A stretch of 5,374 bases of DNA, from the NCBI GenBank assembly GCA_019314155.1, contig JAFCZV010000149.1, positions 1 through 5,374 of the forward strand. Reading direction: 5' to 3'. The DNA comes from Deltaproteobacteria bacterium (GTDB taxonomy: Bacteria > Desulfobacterota > Desulfobacteria > Desulfobacterales > UBA11574). The position numbers were made by a program, and so were the translations under genes. The notes beneath the pieces are model-generated. The model was given only the letters and a program-made list of their open reading frames with translations, was not told where the DNA came from and made no database searches. Positions 1 to 5,374 of the stretch are shown piece by piece (the stretch's first letter is position 1; each line of letters begins with the position of its first letter).

Positions 1-898
1 AATACCGTTCCCCTGTACTTGGCAGGACAACGACGATCTGCTTCCCTCGGTTTTCAGGTCGTCGGGCCTGGTCGAGGGCGGCCCATACTGCGGCACCGGA
101 TGATATGCCACACAGAATCCCTTCCACAGCAGCCAGCCCGCGGGCGGTTTCAAATGCCTGTTCATTGGTGACCGTAATAATTTCGTCTATTATTTCAGTG
201 TTTAAGACACCAGGAATAAATCCTGCACCGATGCCCTGGATCTTGTGGGGTCCGGCCTGGCCGCCGGAAAGGACGGGTGAATTGGCAGGTTCCACCGCCA
301 CAGCCTTGAATGAGGGCTTTCGGGCTTTTATCACCTCGGCTACACCGGTAATGGTACCCCCGGTACCAACCCCTGAAATGAGAATATCGACTTTGCCGTC
401 GGTATCGCGCCAGATTTCCTCTGCCGTTGTTTTCCGGTGAATTTCCGGATTGGCCGGATTGGAAAACTGATCCGGCATATAGGCATTGGCTGTGTTTTTC
501 AGAATCTCTTCGGCTTTTGCAATGGCCCCCATAATCCCGTCAGCTCCAGGTGTCAGTACGAGCTTGGCACCCAAATGCTTCAAAAGTTTTCTCCGCTCTA
601 TACTCATCGTATCCGGCATAGTCAAAATCAGGTTGTAGTTTTTGACCGTACAGACAAAAGCCAGGGAAATTCCTGTATTTCCACTTGTCGGTTCCACAAT
701 AGTGGTATCTGAGCGTATCAGACCTTCTGCCTCTGCCGCTTCAATCATTGAAACACCGATTCGATCTTTCACACTCCCCAACGGGTTGAAAAACTCAAAT
801 TTGGCGAATATTTCAGCACCCAGCCCATCGGCAATTTTATTGAGGTGAACCAGCGGTGTCGAACCAACAGTAGAATTTATATCCTTGTAAATATTCAT
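1..898 (-). CDS. cysK: Cysteine synthase A (O-acetylserine sulfhydrylase), 3' end cut by window edge
   Basis: A PLP-dependent fold-type II enzyme that should make L-cysteine from O-acetylserine and sulfide in the cytoplasm, the last step of cysteine synthesis. I translated 299 codons from the ATG at 898 without a stop. Visible motifs are the PLP-lysine region NPLGSVKDR (K44), the substrate loop TSGNTG (71-76), TMPDTMSIERR (94-104), the PLP-phosphate glycine loop GVGTGGTITG (176-185), HKIQGIGAGF (218-227) and GISSGA (264-269; S267 is the likely partner of the PLP ring nitrogen). The visible end, LPSTGERY, is the usual near-terminal motif, so only about ten residues are missing. The start at 898 is chosen because a strong GGAGGA lies just before it; an in-frame ATG at 910 would add MEEA but has no Shine-Dalgarno of its own. 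It reads the same way as hdrA, 194 bases downstream. A cystathionine beta-synthase or O-phosphoserine sulfhydrylase is possible from the fold, but the motifs and length fit CysK best. Confidence 0.93.
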   Translation of the reverse strand, partial: MNIYKDINSTVGSTPLVHLNKIADGLGAEIFAKFEFFNPLGSVKDRIGVSMIEAAEAEGLIRSDTTIVEPTSGNTGISLAFVCTVKNYNLILTMPDTMSIERRKLLKHLGAKLVLTPGADGIMGAIAKAEEILKNTANAYMPDQFSNPANPEIHRKTTAEEIWRDTDGKVDILISGVGTGGTITGVAEVIKARKPSFKAVAVEPANSPVLSGGQAGPHKIQGIGAGFIPGVLNTEIIDEIITVTNEQAFETARGLAAVEGILCGISSGAAVWAALDQARRPENRGKQIVVVLPSTGERY

Positions 899-902
899 GG
901 CT

Positions 903-908
903 TCCTCC
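903..908 (-). promoter_or_regulatory. Strong ribosome binding site of cysK
   Basis: On the minus strand GGAGGA lies four bases before the ATG at 898. It decides between that ATG and the in-frame ATG at 910-908, which overlaps the site and has only a T-rich stretch before it. Confidence 0.8.
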
Positions 909-912
909 ATCT

Positions 913-974
913 AAAAACACAGTTAACCCTATAGTCGCAACGTTTGGGTGAACTGATTGTTTTTTATCTTTTTT
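913..974 (-). terminator. Terminator-like or operator-like imperfect inverted repeat before cysK
   Basis: The plus-strand arms CAGTTAACCC (920-929) and GGGTGAACTG (946-955) pair in nine of ten positions around a 16-base loop. Read on the minus strand, the second arm is followed after two bases by five T (917-913), ending just before the cysK ribosome binding site. Read on the plus strand, the stem is followed by two runs of six T (960-965 and 969-974). It therefore looks like a weak bidirectional terminator, which could end the hdrCBA transcript or attenuate read-through into cysK. Against this, the loop is large, the stem has one mismatch and the minus-strand T run is short. A dyad operator for a regulator of cysK is the other reading; a TATAGG that could serve as a -10 box falls at 933-928, inside it. 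The sequence does not decide between these. Confidence 0.4.
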
Positions 975-985
975 AAGTATTTCAC

Positions 986-1009
986 TCGAACCCTTGAATC
1001 CTTGAACCC
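986..1009. repeat. Three tandem copies of an 8-base unit
   Basis: On the plus strand three octamers run without a gap: TCGAACCC (986-993), TTGAATCC (994-1001) and TTGAACCC (1002-1009). On the minus strand the unit is GGRTTCRA. The second and third copies differ at one position, and the first and third at one. The repeat lies in the hdrA-cysK spacer and codes for nothing visible. It may be one locus of a dispersed intergenic repeat family or a slippage-prone microsatellite; a single locus cannot show which. Confidence 0.65.
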
Positions 1010-1092
1010 TCTGGGATCACACCTGCTCCATTGGAGATGACACACTTATTTTACCCGAATTAACTACAACGCATCGGGAGATGATCCTCTTT

Positions 1093-4000
1093 TTATAATG
1101 TCGGCTCCAGAAGAGCGTCGATTTTTGCCAACAGCTGATCATCGGTCCAGTGCTTTAATACAATCGCTTTTGCAGGACATTCTGAAGCACAGATTCCGCA
1201 CCCCATGCATGCTGACGGAGGAATCTGAGACACACCGTCTTTATTGATAAAGGGTGCACCATAAGGGCATACTCGAACACAAACCAGGCATGCGGTACAG
1301 ATATCCGTATCCACTTCGGCGATTGCCGCTGAAGTCTTCATCTCCTCCTTACACAGAATTTTCATAGCCTGCTGGCCGGCACTTTTGGCCATGGTGATAC
1401 TCTCTTCAATAAACCTGGGACTGTGGGCCAATCCTGCAAGGAAAATTCCGGAACTTGCGAATTCGACAGGTCTTAATTTTACATGGGCTTCCAGGAAAAA
1501 ACCCTCATCGGTGGTCGGGAGTTTTAAGAGACGGGCAATCTGTTTGGCGCCTTCGTCAGGTCGAATCCCGGAGCTTAACACCACAAGATCGGGCTCGACA
1601 CGAAAGTCTTGATGGGAACTTCGATCCGTGAAATCTACGATCATTTTGCCGTTGTCATCATAAACCCGTGGTTTTTCTTCTGGAATATACCGAAAAAAAA
1701 GGACGCCTTTCTTTCTTGCTTTTAAATAATAAAGTTCTTTGAATCCAAAGGTTCTTAAATCTCGATACAAAACAACGACCTGAGCATTGGGGTTAATCTC
1801 ATTCAGCTCGATACTGTTTTTCACTGCTGCGCAGCAGCATACCCTGCTGCAATAGGGAAAATCCGGTTCCCTCGATCCGACACACTGGATCATCACAACT
1901 CTGTTGAGGCGACGTGCCCAGATTGGATCTTCCAACAGGCGTTTTGAAAACTCGACCTGTGTAAGGACCCGCTCATCCTGCCCGTAAAGATACGCCTTCG
2001 GCTCATACGGACGACCTCCGGTGGCAGCAATGACCGCTCCATACCGAATATCCACCGGCCCGTCCTCCTTTTGAACGGTTCCATTAAATGCCCCCAAATG
2101 TCCGCTATGTGATATCAGCCTGCTTTTTAAATACACGGAAATTTTCGGATGATGCGTGACCCTTTCTATTAGATATCGGATCAACCGTGCAGGTGAATGC
2201 CCTTCCAGAGTAAACTTCAGGTTTCTTGTAAACCCGCCAAGATGGTCGTTCTTCTCCACAAGATGCACTTGAAATCCTTGGTCCGCAATGGTCAAAGCGG
2301 CAGTCAGGCCTGCCACACCGCCGCCGATAACAAGCCCTTCATTAACAATCCTGTACGATTTATCATACAGCGGTTCCAATTGTATCGCCCGGCCCACACT
2401 TGCTCGAATAAGTGCTTTTGACTTTTGGGTGGCTTTTTCAGGGTCATTCCCATGGACCCAGGAGCACTGATCCCGGATATTTGCAAGTTCGAATAGATAA
2501 GGATTTAAACCCGCCTCCCTTAGCGTATCCCGAAACAGAGGTTCATGCGTCTTTGGCGAGCATGCGGAGACCACGACCCGGTTTAGACGGTGCGCTTTAA
2601 TCAGTTCGACGATGACCTGCTGAGTTTCGGTGGAGCAGGTAAATATAAAATCGGTGGCAAAAACCACAGACGGAAGGGTTTTTACGTAATCCAGCACGTC
2701 CTGTATATCCACAACACCGGCGATATTGGTTCCACAATGGCAAACCAGCACGCCCACTCGGGGCGTTGTTTCCATGGACTTTTCAACGGGAACTTCCTCA
2801 ACAACTATTGCAGTATTTCTGGCATCACTGATGAGTATGGAAGCCTCGGCCGCAGCCGCGCCGGCCTGAATAACCGTTTCGGGGATGTCTTTGGGCGCTT
2901 CAATACCGCCGCACACAAAAACACCGGGCCGGGAAGTCGCAACCGGTTCATCAAATTCGGTGGTTAAAAACCCGTAAGGGTTCGTGACCAGTCCCATCTG
3001 TTTTGTAAGATCCACAAAATCATCCGACGGTTTGAAACCGCTCGACAGAACAACCAGGTCGTACTCCTCTTCCTTTTTTTGGTTTAAATGGTGATCAAAT
3101 GTCTCGATGGTCAGATTGTCATTTTCAGGATTCAGATAAACCTGAGAAATCATGGATCGCCTGTATTGTACGCCGTGTTGGATTCGAGCGCGGTCCACAA
3201 AGTCGTCAAATCCTTTTCCGTGAGCCCGGATATCCAAGAAATAAATGGTCGCCTCGGTTTTCGGTTCATGACTGCGTGTTAATACGGCTTGTTTGGCTGC
3301 ATGCATACAGCAGACTGAAGAACAAAAAGGCCTGTTCCTGGCCGGATCCCGTGACATGGCACACTGAATCCAGGCGACTTTCCGCGGAACCTTGTGGTCA
3401 GACGGTCGCCGGAGATGTCCGCCATAGGGACCTGTGGCCGATAACATGCGTTCGTACTGCAGGGACGTTACAACGTTTTGATACCTTCCGTAACCGAATT
3501 CGCCTTCTTGAACTGTCAAAGCCAGTTCAAAACCGGTTGATATTACAACCGCACCGGCTTCGATCTGGAAGATTTCAGGTTTTTGGTTATATTCAACGGC
3601 GTCGGCAGGACAAATCTTTTCACAGATGCCACATTTTTTTTTAATTAAATAAAGGCAATTTTCTGCATCCAGTGCATATTTCAAAGGGACGGCCTGAGGA
3701 AATGTCAGAAAAGCCGCTTTGCGTGTTGCCAGTTCACCATTAAACGGATCGGGCACTTTTTTGGGGCATTTTTCAGCGCATTTGCCGCATGAAATGCATT
3801 TTTCTTCGTTGATATACCTGGGCAGTTTTTCAATCTGTGCCACAAATCGCCCGGGCCCTCCATTTAACTCAAGAATCCTGCTCAGGGGCAAAATCTCGAT
3901 ATTCGCATGGCCGGCCACCTGCACCAGTTTTGGAGAAAACATGCAGGTTGAACAATCATTGGTGGGAAAAGTCTTGTCCAGGCGGGCCATTGTTCCGCCG

Positions 4001-4131
4001 AGAGTATGCGTTTTTTCTACAAGATAGACATAAAACCCCGTATCCGCCAGGTCAAGGGCGCACTGAATGCCGCCGATCCCTCCACCGACAACAATAACTT
4101 TCCCCACCGGCCTTTTAACATAGGATCCCAT
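1093..4131 (-). CDS. hdrA: Duplicated HdrA-like subunit: flavin and iron-sulfur core of a heterodisulfide-reductase-type complex
   Basis: 1012 residues, longer than a standard HdrA (about 650). Order of modules: FAD domain 1 with GxGxxG at 16-21 and E39, then DCSTC (C60, C63); an inserted two-cluster ferredoxin (C112, C115, C118, C122 and C159, C167, C170, C174); the rest of FAD domain 1 with QC and CSSVCC (270-275), ending near 440; the HdrA N-terminal-type domain at about 458-585 (VCHCGTNIAG with C464 and C466, C499, SACSPKTHEPLF with C524, C556); FAD domain 2 with GxGxxG at 603-608, E626 and CSRVCCC (761-767), lacking a ferredoxin insert; and a C-terminal two-cluster ferredoxin (C945, C948, C951, C955; C975, C978, C981, C985). 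There is no signal peptide or membrane segment, so it is cytoplasmic. In the family HdrA holds the flavin that accepts and may bifurcate electrons, passing them to HdrC/HdrB; that role is inferred here. The start is fixed because the upstream in-frame codons are the hdrB stop, AAC and GTT. BamE of class II benzoyl-CoA reductase has a similar duplicated design, but separate hdrB and hdrC argue for an HdrABC complex. Confidence 0.93.
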   Translation of the reverse strand: MGSYVKRPVGKVIVVGGGIGGIQCALDLADTGFYVYLVEKTHTLGGTMARLDKTFPTNDCSTCMFSPKLVQVAGHANIEILPLSRILELNGGPGRFVAQIEKLPRYINEEKCISCGKCAEKCPKKVPDPFNGELATRKAAFLTFPQAVPLKYALDAENCLYLIKKKCGICEKICPADAVEYNQKPEIFQIEAGAVVISTGFELALTVQEGEFGYGRYQNVVTSLQYERMLSATGPYGGHLRRPSDHKVPRKVAWIQCAMSRDPARNRPFCSSVCCMHAAKQAVLTRSHEPKTEATIYFLDIRAHGKGFDDFVDRARIQHGVQYRRSMISQVYLNPENDNLTIETFDHHLNQKKEEEYDLVVLSSGFKPSDDFVDLTKQMGLVTNPYGFLTTEFDEPVATSRPGVFVCGGIEAPKDIPETVIQAGAAAAEASILISDARNTAIVVEEVPVEKSMETTPRVGVLVCHCGTNIAGVVDIQDVLDYVKTLPSVVFATDFIFTCSTETQQVIVELIKAHRLNRVVVSACSPKTHEPLFRDTLREAGLNPYLFELANIRDQCSWVHGNDPEKATQKSKALIRASVGRAIQLEPLYDKSYRIVNEGLVIGGGVAGLTAALTIADQGFQVHLVEKNDHLGGFTRNLKFTLEGHSPARLIRYLIERVTHHPKISVYLKSRLISHSGHLGAFNGTVQKEDGPVDIRYGAVIAATGGRPYEPKAYLYGQDERVLTQVEFSKRLLEDPIWARRLNRVVMIQCVGSREPDFPYCSRVCCCAAVKNSIELNEINPNAQVVVLYRDLRTFGFKELYYLKARKKGVLFFRYIPEEKPRVYDDNGKMIVDFTDRSSHQDFRVEPDLVVLSSGIRPDEGAKQIARLLKLPTTDEGFFLEAHVKLRPVEFASSGIFLAGLAHSPRFIEESITMAKSAGQQAMKILCKEEMKTSAAIAEVDTDICTACLVCVRVCPYGAPFINKDGVSQIPPSACMGCGICASECPAKAIVLKHWTDDQLLAKIDALLEPTL

Positions 4132-4140
4132 AACGTTCTA
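4129..4140 (-). other. hdrB-hdrA junction, in frame across an amber stop
   Basis: The minus strand reads TAG AAC GTT ATG, so hdrB ends and hdrA begins in the same reading frame, two sense codons apart. No good Shine-Dalgarno lies at the usual distance; the nearest purine-rich stretch, AAGGGG, is about 15 bases before the ATG, inside hdrB. Translation of hdrA therefore probably depends on ribosomes finishing hdrB. Confidence 0.7.
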
Positions 4141-4971
4141 TAACAACCCCTTTGCCTTTAGAAGTGGTACCGGATCCGTAAAATGCATTTTAAACCATTT
4201 TGGGTCTCCATGCGCTATAAAACTGAGACGAAGCAATTCCGCAAAATAAAATACCGGGGTTCGTCTATCTGATCGATCTTTTTGGATAATATCGAGATTC
4301 GACTGACACAGAGGACATGAGACCACGATGGCTTCCGCCCCGGCTTGCTGTGCTTTTTGCAAAATCCGCATGGTTAGAGATTCTCCGATGTCCTTGCGAC
4401 CGATACCGATACTTGCACCACAGCATGTCGATTTATAAGACCAGTCTATCACTTCAGCACCTGCTGCAGCGGCAATACGATCCAGGGTTTGGGGGTTTTC
4501 GTAATCTGTGTAGCCGGTGATTTTCGGAGGGCGGACCATCTGGCAGCCGTAATAACACACAACTTTTAGTCCTGTTAAAGGTTTTAAGACCCGTTTTTTT
4601 ATCGATTTTATCATCGATGATTCTGCCAGAAAACGGGTCATATCATGGACCTGGATGTCTCCTGTAACATGCCAGGGTATATCAAAAACCTTTTTCTTGA
4701 TTATCTGCTGGGAAAACCGTAGACGATTAAAACAATTGGCACACGGCGCAACGATATCGAGCCCCATTTTTTCAGCAGCAGCTAAATTTCTTGCGGGCAG
4801 AATTACCGACATCGCCTCGCTGAGACTATGGGCAGCCGTAGCCCCGCAACAAGACCAATCTTCTATTTCAACCAGATCGATATCCATCGCCTCGAACACC
4901 GCATCAATGGCGTGGAAATAGTCCTTGGCCATCCCTTCCAGAGAGCATCCCGGATAAAAAGATATTCTCAT
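4138..4971 (-). CDS. hdrB: HdrB-like subunit with two complete CCG cysteine motifs
   Basis: 277 residues, close to the usual HdrB length, and complete. It opens with the family signature FYPGCS. Two CCG-domain motifs are intact: C9, C41-C42, C77, C80 (spacers of 31 and 34 residues) and C143, C183-C184, C219, C222 (spacers of 39 and 34). In methanogen HdrB these ligate two non-cubane [4Fe-4S] clusters that cleave the CoM-S-S-CoB disulfide. All ligands being present suggests a working catalytic subunit, not a degenerate one. The ending, HFTDPVPLLKAKGLL, is also HdrB-like. There is no membrane segment. The start is the ATG of TAATG, sharing one base with the hdrC stop; GAGGAG inside hdrC sits about ten bases before it, so translation is probably coupled. 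The natural substrate outside methanogens is not known from the sequence; a low-molecular-weight or protein disulfide (for example DsrC-type) or a thiol/ferredoxin loop are possibilities only. Confidence 0.93.
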   Translation of the reverse strand: MRISFYPGCSLEGMAKDYFHAIDAVFEAMDIDLVEIEDWSCCGATAAHSLSEAMSVILPARNLAAAEKMGLDIVAPCANCFNRLRFSQQIIKKKVFDIPWHVTGDIQVHDMTRFLAESSMIKSIKKRVLKPLTGLKVVCYYGCQMVRPPKITGYTDYENPQTLDRIAAAAGAEVIDWSYKSTCCGASIGIGRKDIGESLTMRILQKAQQAGAEAIVVSCPLCQSNLDIIQKDRSDRRTPVFYFAELLRLSFIAHGDPKWFKMHFTDPVPLLKAKGLL

Positions 4972-5374
4972 TAAACGATCTCTCCTCGAATCTGATGATA
5001 GGCTTTTTGAATGTCCTTTATGGCCCTGGACCTGGGCGTGAATATTCTGAGTCTCCCTTTACGCAATAACGCTAAGCCCAACAGAAGCTCTTCTTTAAGG
5101 GTTCCGTTTTTTATTTTTTCCTGAAAAATGCCCGGTTTTAAATAATAAGCATTCATCAATCGGAATTCGTTGACCTTGCCGGATTTTCGAAGTACTTCCA
5201 GGAACGTTTGATGAAATACGGCAAGACTTTTTTCTTTAGGAGTTATGGACGAGTGCGCCGCCATGTTGCGTAAATGATTGATTGTTTCCGCAACATCCAC
5301 CTCATTGGGGCAGTAAGTCGTACACATTTCGCAGGAAAGGCACACCCAGATGGTTGAGGATTTTAACAGGTCTT
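4971..5374 (-). CDS. hdrC: HdrC-like iron-sulfur subunit, 5' end outside window
   Basis: 133 residues and a TAA stop are visible; the reading frame is open to the right edge, so the true start lies beyond it. The GTG at 5345 is an internal valine in IWVCLSCEMC, not a start. Counting from the first visible residue, C11, C14, C17 and C21 (CLSCEMCTTYCP) form a [4Fe-4S] ferredoxin motif, followed by NEVDVAETINHLRNMA, which matches the second cluster region of HdrC. The first cluster and roughly 40-50 residues should lie off the window; that is a family expectation, not seen. The remaining part is a helical tail with family-like FHQTFLEVLRKSGKVNEFRLMNAYYL. In the complex HdrC relays electrons from HdrA to HdrB in the cytoplasm. 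It overlaps hdrB by one base (TAATG), showing co-translation in one operon. The operon promoter is not in the window. Confidence 0.9.
   Translation of the reverse strand, partial: DLLKSSTIWVCLSCEMCTTYCPNEVDVAETINHLRNMAAHSSITPKEKSLAVFHQTFLEVLRKSGKVNEFRLMNAYYLKPGIFQEKIKNGTLKEELLLGLALLRKGRLRIFTPRSRAIKDIQKAYHQIRGEIV
4982..4987 (-). promoter_or_regulatory. Ribosome binding site of hdrB inside hdrC
   Basis: The minus strand carries GAGGAG within the last codons of hdrC; the bases after it place the hdrB ATG (4971) about ten bases downstream. The spacing is slightly long, but together with the TAATG overlap it supports this start and coupled translation. Confidence 0.55.

Larger units (their letters stand above)
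899..1092. other. Non-coding spacer between hdrA and cysK
   Basis: 194 bases with no credible reading frame. It holds the octamer repeat, an A-rich tract on the minus strand (974-959) and the inverted repeat described separately. A short palindrome, CTCCA-T-TGGAG, lies at 1026-1036 but is too small to be a terminator. I could not identify a convincing -35/-10 pair for cysK: TATAGG at 933-928 has no good -35 box at the right distance. Whether cysK has its own promoter or is read from hdrA remains open. Confidence 0.6.

Noticed and set aside
105..848. Three plus-strand open frames at 105-440, 437-712 and 642-848
   Set aside because: They are antisense to cysK, which translates without a break on the minus strand with every catalytic motif in place.
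931..956. Possible sigma-54 promoter for cysK (CACCCAAACGTTGC on the minus strand)
   Set aside because: The TTGC half is present, but the essential GG of the -24 element is missing, so the match is not credible.
928..956. Possible sigma-70 promoter with TATAGG as -10
   Set aside because: At a spacing of 16-18 bases there is no -35 box resembling TTGACA; TTCACC is nearer but only 13 bases away. It is kept only as a remark.
986..1009. CRISPR-like repeat
   Set aside because: The units are 8 bases long and directly adjacent, with no spacers.
1026..1036. Palindrome CTCCATTGGAG as an hdrA terminator
   Set aside because: With a minimal loop the stem is only four pairs, and no T run follows it on the minus strand.
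3099..3644. Plus-strand open frame of 181 codons, with other plus-strand frames across 1385-4921
   Set aside because: They lie antisense to hdrA and hdrB, whose proteins have full family motifs. Their translations show no recognisable domain and no ribosome binding site was evident.
1093..4131. Selenocysteine in HdrA
   Set aside because: Selenocysteine-containing HdrA proteins exist, but this frame has no internal TGA and carries cysteine at the motif positions.
4971..5345. GTG at 5345 as the hdrC start
   Set aside because: The frame continues upstream to the window edge with DLLKSSTIW, which belongs to the conserved HdrC sequence before the second cluster.

Overview
The window is a minus-strand stretch of a bacterial chromosome with four genes. 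In transcription order (high to low coordinates) they are the 3' part of hdrC, then hdrB, a very long hdrA, a 194-base spacer, and a cysK-type cysteine synthase that runs off the left edge. The content suggests an anaerobe rich in flavin and iron-sulfur electron transfer. Separate HdrC and HdrB subunits with a duplicated HdrA of about 1000 residues are typical of sulfate-reducing or syntrophic Desulfobacterota, perhaps Desulfobacterales. That placement comes from gene content and general family knowledge; no taxonomic marker is present.

Layout: 5374-4971 hdrC, 5' end missing; 4971-4138 hdrB, complete, sharing one base with hdrC (TAATG); 4131-1093 hdrA, complete, six bases after hdrB; 1092-899 non-coding spacer with a three-unit octamer repeat, A/T-rich tracts and an imperfect 10-base inverted repeat; 898-1 cysK, lacking only about its last ten codons. 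No convincing plus-strand gene, RNA gene, CRISPR array or insertion sequence was found.

How the genes fit together: HdrC (iron-sulfur), HdrB (two CCG motifs able to bind non-cubane clusters) and HdrA (flavin and iron-sulfur) are the three parts of a soluble heterodisulfide-reductase-like complex. By analogy with the methanogen enzyme, HdrA would take electrons from a partner and split them between ferredoxin and the HdrC/HdrB branch. The substrate of the HdrB site in a non-methanogen cannot be read from this sequence. No electron-input subunit (MvhD, FrhB-like, formate dehydrogenase or hydrogenase) lies in the window. cysK makes cysteine from O-acetylserine and sulfide; it is probably a separate or only partly coupled unit, because a terminator-like element lies just before it.

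The main point of interest is HdrA. It carries two FAD domains with complementary accessory modules: the inserted ferredoxin is only in the first half, and the HdrA N-terminal cysteine domain and the C-terminal ferredoxin are only in the second. Smaller points are the in-frame amber junction between hdrB and hdrA and the hairpin before cysK. I see no strong evidence for a wholly undescribed system.
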